In this document: positions 36,301 to 49,547 of the stretch, piece after piece | Numbering within the stretch: the first letter of the stretch is position 1 | How the letters are laid out: the number at the start of each line of letters is the position of its first letter | Assembly (NCBI RefSeq): GCF_048544455.1 | Contig: NC_133529.1 | Span: 56,766,271-56,830,270, forward strand | Direction: 5' to 3' | Length of the DNA stretch: 64,000 nucleotides | DNA from: Silene latifolia | Lineage: Eukaryota > Streptophyta > Magnoliopsida > Caryophyllales > Caryophyllaceae | Position numbers and translations under genes: made by a program | The notes under the pieces: model-generated | What the model saw: only the letters and a program-made list of their open reading frames with translations | What the model was told of the DNA's origin: nothing | Database searches by the model: none

Positions 36301-38623
36301 TAGTACAAGTTATATGTGTTTGTGGTACGCATCCCCACTTGGAATGGAATGTGACAAAAAAAAAATAATGTTTGGACCTTAATAGGATAAGGGGATGAGG
36401 CTATTAAGTGATATATTCTAGATGTGTACATATTGAAAAGAGTTTACGGGTCATTAAAGCTTATATGGGAGTGGTTATGCAAATTGCAACCACACTCTTT
36501 TTAATCCAGGGACAATAAATTTGATGTATAATCTGATGGACTAACATCCGATCTTATTTCTGAACCGGAGGAATACAATTTGAGTACAATTAAGAATCCA
36601 TTAGGCATTCGGAAGGGTTCAGATATTAAAACGGACAATAAGTATAAGTTAGAACAGAAGAGTGGAATGAAACATGTATTATCTTCAGGTGTACTTGGAG
36701 AGTAGTATAGAGATATGGGACTACTGACTAAAAGAAATGTTAGGGCGTACTCAAGGTGAGATCATAAGTAGAAAATGGAAATATGAGTAAGAACTAATAT
36801 CGATATCGTAGGACACTAAATCTCTGTAAATCCAAAATTTAGCAATTGGTAACATTTGATTATTAAGTTTTTTCAAGGAAGGTGTGACGGAGTTCATTTG
36901 TGACGATATTGATTATACAAAGATATAAAAGGCTAGGTAACGGGACACCCGTGCATTATTTTACTAAATAGAAGCATCATCAACTTTTTGTTACCCGTGA
37001 ACTGTGGTTTTAGGTGTGAGTTATGGTTGTTTCGGGAGATAATATATTAAGGGTCAAGGATTTAATTCGTTGCTATGTAGTATAAGAAAATGATACTATG
37101 CTTCAGGTATATATTGGTATATTGGGTGACAAGTTTTGAAATTTTTGTACTAGTATAGATGTACATGATAACTTTAGGTTTTTCCAAATTATAGAGAATT
37201 GGGAGAAATTAACGCAAACTTTAGGTTGTAAGGACCACTTGTGGTGGAGAGTTATGTGGAATTATTTCGGAGATAGTAGTCAAAAGGGTATTGTGATAAG
37301 GAGAGTGAGGATGTGAAACTTTCAAAGGGAATAAGTGTATAAAATGACTAACGGTTATAGCAAAGCTCTCAAGGTATAATGTTAAAGTGTGAGATTCGGA
37401 CATGTCTTTCATAGCAATAACTTGTGGAATTCGATTAGCGGTGGGTTAATAAGAGGTAAAAGGAGTAAGTATAAGTTTTAAACTATTGTTTTCATGAAGA
37501 GCATGGTTGCCAAATGAATTGTGGGTTAATAATGCACAGAACAAAAGAGAACAAGTATAAATATTAGTGTATGTGCGGAGGTGAAGGTTGGATATAAGTA
37601 AGCACGATCCTAAGGTAAATCGCTCAGGTTCATGGTTCATGTTTAATGTTGCGTGGAAGTTAAGTGCATCATGTAGTGAAATGTTTATATAAAAGTATTT
37701 TATTGATGATATAAGGGTTGGGTGAATAAAAAAAAATAGTGATTGCTTTTAATGGTTCAAAGCAATTATTTCAATTAAACAGGAATACAAGGATTTGATG
37801 CCGATACGATCATAGCAAGGATACATGGGTATACATGACATAAATTCTCTACACAATATATACTATCAACTATCTATAAATCATGTGTTAAATAAGGATG
37901 TGAGTACCTAATTGATTAAATGTTGTAGTGTACTAAAAAAATTTATTAGGTAGTGATTGAAGCATCATTCCTCGCTTAAGTTTGGTCGAGCTTTTGTTTG
38001 CGAAGGTTCGAGGACGAACCTTGTTTCTTTTAGAGGTAGACAAGATTGCACTTTTACTATCTATTATGTGTTATTGACCCCTTTTGTATCTTCCTGTCTT
38101 CTCTAATCACATGCTATTGGTAAATTCTTGGTTATACTTATGAATGGATATACTTATTTTTAATATCTTGGTTTTTATTACATATATGGTCGTAACGCAC
38201 AAGTATTGGTGATTGGTTGGTTATTGGCTTACTTTTGTGCATAATGCACACTTACGCATGGAGTTGTGGTTGGTTTACTCGTGCTTGTTGCAAACGTGAA
38301 AATCACAATTTAAACACGTGTTTTGAAATTAAAAATAAAAATGATACTTCTCCAACTTCATTTATAAACTTGGTTTTTCCAACAATTTGACATGCTCATA
38401 GCTTTCTTAGTGACAATTTCCACTTTTGAGAGAAGAGGAGAGTTCATAGAGATATTGTTGCATCATGATTGTAAAATTGGTATAAGTAAAGTAAGTGAGA
38501 TGGTCCGTTTTTAGTGAAACTTGGTGAAATTCTGAGATTGTGAAATAAGTGAATTTGGAGTCATTTTGTTTTATTGAAGGGTTTAAGTTTCGAGGACGAA
38601 GCTTTGTTTTAAGGAGGAAGGTC
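33306..38623 (+). pseudogene. E3 internal region, heavily decayed pol remnants
   Basis: AT-rich and without long ORFs, but gypsy traces remain. Near 34430 a stretch reads like the RT motif (S)FGLSHECQ in place of MPFGLTNAP. Near 35430 a stretch resembles the integrase motif before SDQG. The end has the GTTCGAGGACGAACCT phrase (about 38005) and AAGTTTCGAGGACGAAGC (about 38587), equivalents of the post-pol region of E1 and E2. Too degraded to place domains precisely. Confidence 0.6.
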
Positions 38624-39576
38624 TATAAATTGATATGGAGTTACTTCCTCACTCTTTATTAAATTTGGCTTTCGAGTTGGAAATAATAATTATTATTCTT
38701 ACCTTTATGGAACGAATCATTTTGAGCTTTGCGAAATAAAATTTGTTTGGCTTGTTTCGAAAGTGAAATTATTTTTAAAAGCCCTATTTCGGTTGTTTCG
38801 GTTTTGAACTCGACTTTGACTCAATTTTTAAGTCAAGAAAAAAATAAATAAATTAACATACAAACCTACAATTCTACAAACCCTATTAATCAAACAAATA
38901 CACGGCTCTTTCATATTCATTGTACACTTTCCCTTAATTTGGTCTTCCTCATCCTCACATATAAACCTCCTGTTTTGCCTTTGCTTTCTTGCTCGACAAT
39001 CGGTCTTGCCCGTGAAGAGTAAGGCTTATCGACCTCATATCTCACCATCGGACTTCTGTCTTCCCTCTTTCATACATGTAAATGTTTCATACAAATTCGT
39101 TTGGCTGATTTTATAACCTAATTTCGTTTTAAAAGTTACATATCGTCTACCCCTATTACCTAAATATTGATCGGGGTTGTAAGAGTGGAGTGTTTGTTGG
39201 TTTTGGGGTACATGTGCTGATTTTATTAAAGACTGTGCTAGTCTTTATGGAAGTAATTATATATATTTTCGTTGGTATGTCCGTTTTCTCCTTTGAAACG
39301 GGTCGTTTAGCAGGGGTTCACAAGGGTCAGAATATGGTGTTAGTCATAAAAGAATTCAGTGATCATTGGTGAGTGACTATATAATTCACTATGGAAAGTT
39401 ATACACAAACTACTAGGCTGACATGCTAATGAAATTGCTAATGCACTCGGTTAATCAAGAAAAGTCTATGGGTTAATATATCTTGTTTCGGCTGGTGAGT
39501 ATCAAGTTGCGTAATGGGAAATTGATTATTGATATTAATCAAGAGATAAGGGTGGTCATTAAGTCATAGTAGTTTA
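38624..39576 (+). repeat. E3 3' LTR, truncated
   Basis: Matches 22790-22808 plus 31157-32092. It lacks the first 20-25 bp of the LTR and stops after AGTAGTTTA (39576), where the 5' copy continues CATTGGGTTTGG. The 60-residue frame at 39190-39372 recurs at 31707-31889 because both are LTR. Confidence 0.85.
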
Positions 39577-40426
39577 GGATATGGCTAAAGTCGTATCACC
39601 AAATCAAAGTAAAACTATCTCAAGACTAACAAAAATAGCTAGCAGTAAGACAGGTATCGAATTCAGAGGGAGGCGGTAAAAGTTAAGTCTGTAAATATTT
39701 AAATTGTCCAAGGTAACCGTTTTCTGGGGGTTTGTTTAGTTTTGTTATCTAACCAACTAAATGAGAGCAATAAAAAGAGATTTAAACAATGATATTAAAA
39801 GTCTAGGATTTCCGGTTCACTAGGTCAACTATATGGGGTCTATTAATAAATTGCTAGATCTACCAAGCTGTCTAAGGTCATAAGATCGGTCGACTGTATT
39901 ATGCCCTTTAGATTGGTTCTAACATGCAGTCGCTATAATTAGATACAATCTATTTGATTATCGCAGCCTATATTAATTCTAACCCGGTCGGTGAAAGGAT
40001 TAATTTACTACACTAATTAACAACTCAGGCCTAAGTTAATTAACTAGAAGAAGAACAATAATCAAACGACAACTTATGCGATTTCACTAGCAGTTAATTA
40101 ATTTCCCCTTCCTAATTAACCTAGATCCCCTTCATCCTAGATGAGGAAATTAGCTACTCATAACTAAAGCAATAACAACAATAATAACAATTAAAGACAT
40201 GATTAAGAATATGCAACAAGAATAACGATTGAAGAACATAAACTTGAATGATTAATTACTAAGGAAAGATTAGTACCGTAGTAAGAAAAGATTAAAGCTA
40301 GCAAGAGTATACAGCCGTCTCAATGTAAAATAAAGCATAACCTAATAATAATCGACGAGTTTCTAATATATAGTACAAAATATCTGTTTTAGGAAAATCC
40401 GTAAAATAATCTGCCAGAGAGGTTCC

Positions 40427-40500
40427 TCGATCGAGCATGAGGTGACTCGATCGAGGATGGCTGCTCGATCGAGCCCTCCCTGACTCGATCGAGGAACCAG
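40427..40500. promoter_or_regulatory. CTCGATCGAG palindrome cluster, E4 LTR
   Basis: Four perfect CTCGATCGAG copies with C or A on the left and G or C on the right, for example CCTCGATCGAGC and ACTCGATCGAGG. On the minus strand they lie about 55 bp upstream of CTATATATTA (40364-40373), a TATA-like box. The arrangement is that of the E1, E2 and E5 LTRs although the lineage differs. A second group at 44877-45050 lies upstream of the ORF1 gene. Confidence 0.6.
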
Positions 40501-41459
40501 CTTCACAGACTGTTTCTTCGTTTCCTTCACTTCTAGCCTTCATGCTTCCTCGTTCCTTGTGCCATGCTTCGTGTATTCTACTATGCCATCTCTGCTACGC
40601 TCATCTTAACTTGATTATCTTCATAATGCGTCATTTCTGCATTGAAACACAAAATAGCGGCAGTATCGACAATTCATTGAAATAAGGCATATAAATGATA
40701 TAAAGGCACGAAAACGGTATATAAAATGGTATGAAAGGAGCTATAAAAGTATATATAAAGTGATACATCAAACTCCCTCAAACCAACCCTTTGCTTGTCC
40801 TCAAGCAAAGCAATCAGACCAAACAAAGGACAACAAACATATGGTGAATGAATAACTCAGAGCAAATGTCTAGGCACATACAAATCCCAGCTATCCATAT
40901 CTATAACAAAGTAATGACCAAAAATTGTGCCACTAAAACAAATTTAAGGGCACGGGTAATAGACTAACGCAGCTCTTACTCAAGATGTGACATGAGATCG
41001 AGACTCAGCCAAATGCTTTTCAACCTTGCAAGACAAATTTTGTTGGATTCTCGCGGTTTCACTCATGCACTCATAAGGGGTGAGATATATGTAAGATAGA
41101 AAGAATAAATACACTCACTCAACTTATGAAATATGCATGCAATGTAATGTGATAGAAGATTCTCCAACTAGTGCGCATTCACAAAATAGACCGAGTACAT
41201 GTACCAAGGACAGAATGGTGGTAAAGTGTCATGGGTATAAAAGTGGCTTGTGCAAAAGCACGTATGGGTATGTGAGGCTCAGACAGTAGTCGCAGCGCTA
41301 AACCAATATCCAAATCTAATAATAAATAGAACAATCATCCAACTGGAGAAATTATCTCAACTTTGACAACATATGAGAGAATGAAAGAGCTCTCCAAATG
41401 TGCATTAGACTCCAGTAATTACCACTCATGACCTCCTAACAAAACTTGATGAAGCAATA

Positions 41460-41585
41460 ATTTTCTTCTCTTTCTTTTTTTTTTCTTTTTTATTTTCTCT
41501 TTTATTTTCTTTTTCTTTTTTTTTTTCTGTGCTTTTTTCGACATTTTTCTTTCTTTTTTTCTTTCTTTTTTTTTTTCCTTTATTG
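41460..41585. repeat. Pyrimidine-rich low-complexity tract
   Basis: T-rich sequence with interspersed TTTC/TTCT, about 125 bp, in the untranslated part of E4. The minus-strand frame across it is Lys-rich and is not a gene. Confidence 0.85.
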
Positions 41586-42519
41586 CTTCATAATATTTCT
41601 CTTTTTCAACATAGGAGGTCACACAATTGCTACAAAGAGATAGCTACTACCCACATGACAATACAAGTCCCAACCCAACCAAAGCAGCTATAACAATCAA
41701 GACTCAACCAACTGCGACTGTCCCGAAAAAGGTAGGCAAATTCTGGAATGTAGCTAAGAAATAGGATATAAAATGCTACATGGTTCAAACGGGCTAACAA
41801 AAAATGGGTAATGTATGACATATTTGAACAATAAGAACCGCCTTTCCCCATGTACTCAATCATATGAACGCACAAAAGCTAAGAAACTAATGTCACACTT
41901 ATGCAGTTTGATGTTACATATTACACAAGGAGACCACACTCTTCAGCCTAAATAACAATGAGACCGGTTTATTAATGTTCCTGGCCTAGGAAGCTCTAAA
42001 GACCTCAGAAATTTAAGTGGTTTACCAACAAAATAAAGTCAAATCTACTCGGCATAAGGCATATTGTGACGGTCAAGACTTGAGTAAAGAGCTTTGTTCA
42101 TCATAGCTAACAGGTCAAAACAATGTACATGGACAACTAAATGAGACTCAAATGCAAAGACAAAGCAAATTATCATCATTGCTAAACAATTCAGCATGAC
42201 TCGACTCAAAATAAATAAAACATGTTTTTGTATTTTATAAATTTTTTCAATTTTTTTTTTCACACACAACAATAAATAAAACACACAGCAGAAATAAACA
42301 CTCTCCCCCAAACCTAAATGTCACAGTGTCCTCATTGTGACGCCTCAAAGATATCGTCCACACGTAAATACAAAGAACCTATGGGACACAACTAACAAAG
42401 GGAAGAGGGGAAAATAAGAAATGCAATAAAACAAAAACGGGGAAAGATAATACCGTTTGTAATGCAAAGAGCCTCCCCAAACCAATTTGGAAAGAGAGGG
42501 ATGTAGTGACAAGCTGTCA

Positions 42520-44232
42520 CTACCGGGCTCCATCATCATCAAGGTTAGCTTCATCAAAATCATCAATCTCGGCATACAAAGACAACAGCTCAGGGTCAGG
42601 AGCAGGGGTACCACTGCCTCTAAAAAGACCACCATGTCTACCACGGCCTCTAGAACGACCACTAGAATGGCCACCCCCTGGGAAAGCTGCTGCAGCAGAA
42701 GTAGAAGCTCCAAACTAACCAAACTGCCCACGCTGTGATAAAGGGACACCCACATCCTCGGGAAAAACAGAAGAAGGCTGATGGGGACGGACTAGAGTGT
42801 AGAAAGGACGACCCAAAGCACCATAATCAGTACTAAACTATCCAAACTCAGTAGGAGTCACTTCAAAAAGGTGGAAGACACGGCTATCATCACCAGGTGT
42901 GGTGTAGTGGCTAGGAGAAGTGCCCGTGTACTATCCACCTGCAGCAAGAGTCATAGCCTCCATCTGCTCCCACATACGCCGCTCAGTCAATGCGGCGTTA
43001 ATGCCCTGATGAATCCTCACGTCTCTCTCAATGACTGGGTCAAAGTGATAACCCCGAGTAGGATATAGGTAGGAGGTGGGGGAGGAGGAGCGGGGCCGAA
43101 AAAGAGCCGGACAAGTTGGTGGCAGTCGGGCGACGACATCTCCGACGCCCACGGTAGTAGTAGTAGTCTTTGGAACGGGAAAAAGTGACCAAGAGGTCTG
43201 TGGGATCGATAAGTGACGGTGGGGGTCTCTCCCTACCGTACTCTCCTCAAGAGGGTCCAAAGCCTAAGAAACGGTCACACACGGCAAAAGCATATAAAAC
43301 TGACCCTGGACCTTCCAGTAATGGTCCTTCCCATTCCTAATGTCTATGTAAGATATATCATAACGCAAGTGGTCGTCATCAGCTAAAGGCTCATGGTCGT
43401 CTATAGGCTCGTAAGGGTCATCTCCCTGAAAATCACATACAATCCGAGCAATCCTAGTGACGAGGGCACCACAATATAAGTCCCTATATCTCCCGATCAT
43501 ACGGTCAAAGGCAGAGCACACAAGAGCAGGGAGAGAAAACTGGAATGTCCTCTCCCGAAATGGGTTCAGGTAACTAGCAAGAATCAAGACCTCAATGGTG
43601 GAGGCCTTACTCTTGTCGTGTCTCCCGTAGAGTAAGTAGCTCAAATACCGTAGAAACAATCTAAGACAGACATGTTGGACATCCAACAAAGACATACTAC
43701 TAACATCTGCATCCGCATAGCCAGTAAACAAGGGAAAGTATCGGATTGCAGATATCCCACTAGCATTATATAAATCACTATCAGTGTGTTTATCAATCCC
43801 CAGGATTTCTAAAAGACGGTCAAAAGTCAAAGACCGTTCCACGTTGAGCAACCTAAACTGAATAAGGTGGTCACTGGGGAAGTAGGCATATGAGCTCAAA
43901 AACTCAAGGGTTAGAGCAGGGTAAGACAACTCATGAAGCAGAAAAAGACCCTGTAAACCAATCTCAACGAACATGCCTAACATAGTATCATCAATCTTCA
44001 AGGTTCGTAAAATTTTTCTATCCACACATCTAGTAGCACTCATGGATTTTGTCATCAAAAATTCGAACCTGTCCCTTTGTTCCTTGTCACGGAACTCAAC
44101 AAAAGGATAATCATCAAAAGGATATAAGTCCTCCTCCTCGGAAGACTCCACTACCTCGGGTATCACCTCAGGTTGACGAATGGGAGCGCTTCTCTCCCGT
44201 GTCCTCTTGTTTCCTTGCCTAGTAGACGACAT
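42520..44232 (-). pseudogene. Athila-ORF1-like gene of E4, broken
   Basis: The start is chosen at ATG 44230-44232 (protein begins MSSTRQ) because a 3' splice acceptor (TTTTGCAG) lies just before it. A matching donor (AAG|GTAAGT) at 44631 implies a 396-bp 5'-UTR intron, 44236-44631. The first frame runs to a stop near 43264. It contains TRCVDRKIL, LPALVC, LTLEFLSSYAYF, IQFRLLNVERSLTFDRLLEILG and LRLFLRYLSYLLYGRHDKSK. These align in order with the E1 gene. Sequence homologous to the E1 tail continues in other frames to a stop at 42520-42522, with an RGRGRHGG-like segment. Internal stops near 43263, 42930 and 42835 break it. The family is recognised as Athila ORF-1; no biochemical role is known to me. 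Confidence 0.7.
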
Positions 44233-44235
44233 TAT

Positions 44236-45181
44236 CTGCAAAATAGACAAGTATACAATCATACGCCAATCAAAAGGCAAAAACAGTCCCGTTTTTTGGC
44301 AAATATGGGTCGAAAACATCATGTTTTAAGACCGAAAATAGCAAGTAAACCATCCAAAAAGCTAGGGGAACATGATTATATATCAAATAATGAAGATTCC
44401 AAGCATAATAACACAATTTCTAACCAATTTAATGCATAATTTCAACCCGGATTTTGAAGAACCCTAATTCCCAAATTAGCAAATTAGGCATGAAATTCAA
44501 CAAATAAAGGGCTAAAAAGTAAGGAAATAGCAATTGTATATGAGCAATGGAAGATTCAAAGCAATAAACTCAAGTTTTAAGCAAGAAATTTCAGATTTTT
44601 CCGGGACAAAAGAGAGCAAATCGGGACTTACCTTAGCAAATAGAGCAATGAAATTGCAAAAATAAGCACAATAGATTGATGTAAGCACTTAATAAGCAAA
44701 TAAACCCAAGTTTTCAGAGAGATTTGAAGATGAATGATGAAGAATTAAGAGAGAAAGGGAGTCTAGCAGTCGAAATAGGCAAGAAATATGACGGAGGGAA
44801 GAAAAGAATTGGAAAAATTAAGAACAAGTAATGCATAAAACCGAAGTGGAAAAGCGCGGAACCCGGTTCAATTAGGTGCCTCGATCGAGCCTGAGGTGAC
44901 TCGATCGAGGAACCAAAATTAGGACTAGCCAACTTTCGTTTTAAACTTGATTTAATTCCCCTCTAGGTGCCTCGATCGAGCCCCACTTGCACTCGATCGA
45001 GCATGAGGTTCCTCGATCAAGCCCTGGGCTGTCTCGATCGAGGAACTTGCTGCTGGCGTCCTTTTTCGTTCTTTGTTATTCCTAACTTCAAATTCCGTCA
45101 AATTCTGCACAAAATACTTAGAAATCTTATGAAAATCCCTCCTCTCATCTCTCAAAATTCAAGGAAAACATAAATGTAAAT
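44236..45181 (-). other. E4 leader region
   Basis: Contains the inferred 5'-UTR intron (44236-44631) and, at 44877-45050, about five CTCGATCGAG copies or close variants. No coding capacity is recognised. It could include part of an upstream LTR, but I see no convincing match to 39577-40770 apart from the palindromes. Confidence 0.45.
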
Positions 45182-47928
45182 TGTAACACCCCCATTTATT
45201 CGGGAGCCTTTAGCTAGACATTCCCAAATAAATAGGACTGTTACCATCTCGGTTTCCCGAGCTAGTGAATAATAAAGTACAACAAACCAAAGTACTTTAA
45301 CTTGAAACTTTAATGAATACATGTTTATTACAACTTAACCAACTAAAACTTAATATGAAATACAATACAACTCGCAGCGGAAATAAATAAAGTGATGTAA
45401 TTATTCTATGTGATCTAGACTTCAACTACGGTCCAAGTCAATCTCTCATCCCAATGCTCTCGAGTCAGCTAATCTTTGGTACCTGTCAAATCTGCTCCCC
45501 ATAAAACGGTTCACCGCATGTGTTCACGAATACACAGTCAACCGCGAGGTTGAGTAGGAATAAATACTAACAACAAAAACATACGATAAATAATCCAATT
45601 TCCTTTTTACATTGCACAACCCCCTGACAACGTGCTCCTTTCTTTTACTTACTCGTTACACTAATCATCCCGCCAATCCCTGGCCGGGGCAGCCTCAACC
45701 CGAAGGTGAGTAAACACACACAACATTACCGAAAAGTAATGTCTGCCTCAACATATAGTTGAGTAATATCCACCAGATGGCCTGCAGACCAATCTGGGGC
45801 CTGCCTCGAGTAAATACGATAAAATATCGTCTGCCAGAATAAATCTGAAATATGTCACCCGAAGGCTCTTACCATGACGTCTGCCAATATAACCGCAATA
45901 ATAATCTACATCACCACGAAGGGATGCCTGCCAATATTAAACTAAATAACTAATGCAATAACAGTAACTCCATCATATAATTCTCCCCTCCAACAATTTC
46001 AATGATATCAACCAACACAATTCTCATATGATCAATTTACTTTAATATAAATCATCCAACAAACATTATCGAGTAAAAGTTGAGTAGGATTTATCCCTAC
46101 CTTTTCAGCACTCCAACAAAGCTAGCAATCCAATAAAATCAATTTAAAAGTATTCCTTCGTAAATCCGTCACCTAAATACAAATAACAACTATAATTACT
46201 AACTACACAATTAACTCAATTATATAATTAATTATATTCTATTAATCATAACTTACTAATTATAGGTTAATTATATTAATGAAATTAATTACATTGTTAA
46301 GTAAATTAATAATTATGAACTCGTCTCAACACAACCAAACCCACATCAACCCGTGTTCCAATCCCGTGCCAACCCGTACAAACACACCCAAATAAACCCG
46401 TCTTAATAAATTAAATGAACAAACCCAAATTACCCAACCCAAATCCCGTGAAATAAACCCAAGTACCACCTACATACACGACACTACCCCTCCCTAACCG
46501 TGTACAACCTCACCACAAACACCCATTCATACACCCCCAAACAACCCCCAACAACACCACCACCTCAGCCCCACCGCTAGCCTCCACTTCCAGCCACCCC
46601 AAAACGCCCCAAACACTAGCTACAACCGCCTCCAACCGCACAAACCCATGCCCTAGCAACCACAACCACGAACACCATTAATGCCAAAAACCCGACACAA
46701 AACTCGACCCAATAACACTCCACCTCTGGTCACCACCGCCATGACCTCTGGCCAACGGTGGCTCCAGGGGTGGTCCCACCTCCTCTCGCCCATCTGTAAC
46801 ACCACAACCACCACCCATCACCGACAACACAACAATAACCAAACATTCCCCTGTTTCGCGTTTTCCGGCCACCACCAACACCAACACCAACACCAACCAC
46901 CACCTCCAACCTCCACGACACCTCCAAACTGGTCAACCCAAATACCCGGTCTCGTTCCCGCCATACCCAGGTCAAGACTTATCTATTTTAGGGTTCGAAT
47001 TAGGGTCGAAGTCCCCAACTCCCCTCTTTCGCAATTCTGGTCAAAACACCACGAAGGTGGCGCCTTTAGCCACCACACACCACCAAAGAAGTTTTCCTAC
47101 TCTCCTGGTCCTAACCCTACCAATACCAGGTCCTGTAAGTCGTGTATTATGGGTCGAATCCCCTTCTAACCCTTTCGACAAACCCTACCCAGCAGCCACA
47201 AAAACCCGACCTTAACAACCACCACGACGGTCAACGACGGGTCCTGGTCAAACCCTGGCGATCCACGGTCATGGTGACGGTCTTAGTTCGTCAAACGGTA
47301 GTCTAGTTTACAAGTTATAACAAAACAAAGGTGTATACATGAGACGGTCTGAAAATATTACCTTGAGACGATAAAAGACGATAAATTCCTTGCTATTCCC
47401 CTTTCTTATTCTCCCTCTCTCTTTATAAATTATTTTTTTCAGATTTGATGAAATAAGGACCATTGTTTGAGGTTTTATCTATTTATATTGGTAGGCTAAG
47501 GTTATAAGGAACCAATTAGCAAATATAAAATATATTTATTATTATTATTAGTAATTATCCGATCCCCAACAATTAATCAATCAATTTACACAACATATAT
47601 AGTTGACCCAAGCCAGCACATGACCCAACTTCAATCCCGTCTTTCTTTATTATTTTATTTATTTAATTACCGTCTCATAACAAATATTATTATTATAAAT
47701 ACAATTACTATTATTATTATATTATAACATAATAATCATTCACTATTACCATATAAATTATCGTATATTATTATTACCCAATTACCATTCCGACCCATTA
47801 CTCTATTATTCTATTATTTTATTATATCATTCCGTCTTATTCAGAATTATTAATTATAACCGTCACAATCAATTATTCGAATTACGTAAATTAGTTATAT
47901 AAACGTCACTAAACTACGGGGTATTACA
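45182..47928 (-). repeat. E6 3' LTR
   Basis: 2.75 kb, one of the longest LTRs here. 46350-47260 is unusually rich in CCA/ACC triplets and differs in composition from the AT-rich ends. The frame at 46681-47169 is His/Pro/Thr low-complexity, a consequence of that composition. Confidence 0.8.
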
Positions 47929-49535
47929 GTCTTACCCCCTTAAAATGAACTTCGTCCCGAAGTTCGCCCACAACTACTACCACAACACTTATAACATCCT
48001 CATCACTAAGCATCATCCAACACAATTAAGCATTTTACGATTATCAATCACGCCAATATTATCACAAGGTAACACAACAATAACTCAAAATATTCGTAGT
48101 ATTACATTCCTTCCCCCTAAAAATAAACTTCGTCCTCGAAGTTTGGAACATCAGATAATAGGAACAATCAAATCATTGTTGTAACGCCACAAAATACAAA
48201 ACACACATTGTAACCCCAGACAACCATTATTTCCAAGACAACACAAATTAATGGTTAAATGAATAAAATCTTTGATTTACCTCCAAATAGCAAAACCACA
48301 TCATATAGGATATTCGAACTAACTTTATTTAAATTCAACTACTTTACTTAACTGCCGACGAATACATTACCAGACTAAATAATAATCTATAACAAAATAC
48401 GCACAATTGTTTAGTTTAATTTTTCTCCATAATGATATCTAGACATATCATCCTACTTCACATGATTGACAACATTAAATATAATGTACAAGAAATATGA
48501 AACAAAACTTATACTCTTCAAGGCTAGGAAAAAAAAACATGTTATAACTTCTAAAACTCATAAATAAATAATAACATAATTAATTCTTGAGCATTTATAC
48601 TTTTTAGAAAATAAAGAGAGTTAATAAACCATGAGAAAAAGAATCAAGTTAAAAACTTATAAGATCAATTTATAATGCATTTTACAAATTATTTGGTCGA
48701 AACAGAAATTTTACAGCAACTTGTCAGAAACTTAGGTCAACTTGTAAAAATCACCATAAATTGTCAAAATATTTCTTTACAACGTGGCATATCAACTTAG
48801 AAACATACATGAGTCTATTAAACAGTGGAGTTGGAATTTTACCAAATAATTAAGTAGTTTTTAAATGAATAGTTTTACAAAAACATGGCGCGAAAACATA
48901 ACTGTACAGTAACATTTCGACCACTGTCCACTAAAATATTTATTTCTCCTAGACCGTATATTATTTGAACATGAGACCAAGGGCATATGAAAGCTAACTC
49001 ACAAGGATATTACACATAAAATTTTCGTTTTAAGGATTTTAAACAGGCAGTAAATGACAACTAAAACAATCAACAGTAAAATTTCGAGAAATCAACCAAA
49101 ATCGCATTCTTCACAATTTCATGCAATTCCTTTGACACTTCACATATTAATCATACTCACACCTCCCACATACATGCCAACATACTTTTCCCATATCAAC
49201 ATGCTCATAGCAATACTTAAAAGAAATCATGTCACATCTCCTCACTGTAAAGACAAAGTTACGTCCCCGTAACCACAGTCATCAATGAAACAATATTCAA
49301 ACAAGGCAAACCAAACTTCCGAGGCAAAATAAACAATATTCATTTTAAATTATCCCACACTCTCAAGTATTCTTTCAGGGTTTCCGGTTCAAAAATGAGA
49401 GGGCCATGGTACGAATTAAGGGCGCCTTCTTAACCGCACTAAGAGGGGCTCCTAACAGTTTCTACCCTGGGTTCATTTTATTTAGACACATCCCGAGTTC
49501 ATTATTATTCATTAGTTAGGTCTGAGGATCGTTTT
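47929..49535 (-). other. E6 internal region, noncoding
   Basis: Holds the minus-strand polypurine tract AAGGGGGTAAGA next to the LTR, two versions of the TTCG(A/G)GGACGAAGTT phrase (about 47950 and 48130), and near 49255 the TTACGGGGACGTAAC phrase also found just after the E2 integrase (29584). It therefore seems to be a chromovirus with gag-pol deleted. No ORF of recognisable family. Confidence 0.6.
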
Positions 49536-49547
49536 GCTCTGATACCA
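49536..49547 (-). other. E6 primer binding site (tRNA-Met)
   Basis: TGGTATCAGAGC on the minus strand, three bases from the LTR start at 49551. Confidence 0.82.

Larger units (their letters stand above)
22767..39576 (+). mobile_element. E3: decayed gypsy element, split by E2
   Basis: The 5' LTR is 22767-22808 joined to 31162-33290 (about 2.17 kb) once the nested E2 and its TSD copy are removed. It starts TGTAACACCCCG and ends GGCTGTTACA. A tRNA-Met PBS follows at 33293. The interior (33306-38620) has no long ORF. The 3' LTR begins about 38624, lacks roughly the first 20-25 bp, and stops at 39576 where E4 begins. A purine tract AAGGAGGAAGG precedes it. The LTRs differ by several percent over the shared part, so E3 is older than E1 and E2. 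Confidence 0.78.
39577..45181 (-). mobile_element. E4: minus-strand non-autonomous Athila-like element
   Basis: Left part 39577-40770 is an LTR in reverse. On the minus strand it begins TGATGTATCAC just after a purine tract (GGTTTGAGGGAGTT), and near its end has GAATTCGATACC and CTAGCTATTT, like the end of the Athila LTR at 61120-61160. An ORF1-like gene (42520-44232, minus) lies upstream of it. The region between holds TTTGCTTGAGGACAAGCAAA on the minus strand (40789-40808). No pol domains, PBS or second LTR are recognised. The left boundary is a direct junction with the E3 LTR without TG, so that end may be truncated. Confidence 0.68.

Noticed and set aside
41419..41622. Lys-rich ORF on the minus strand
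   Set aside because: Low-complexity pyrimidine tract on the other strand.
42345..42755. 136-residue Leu/Val-rich minus-strand ORF
   Set aside because: Out-of-frame shadow of the ORF1 tail (Gly/Ser/Arg-rich in the correct frame).
46681..47169. 162-residue His/Pro/Thr-rich ORF
   Set aside because: Low-complexity CCA-rich LTR sequence; no domain, no start context.
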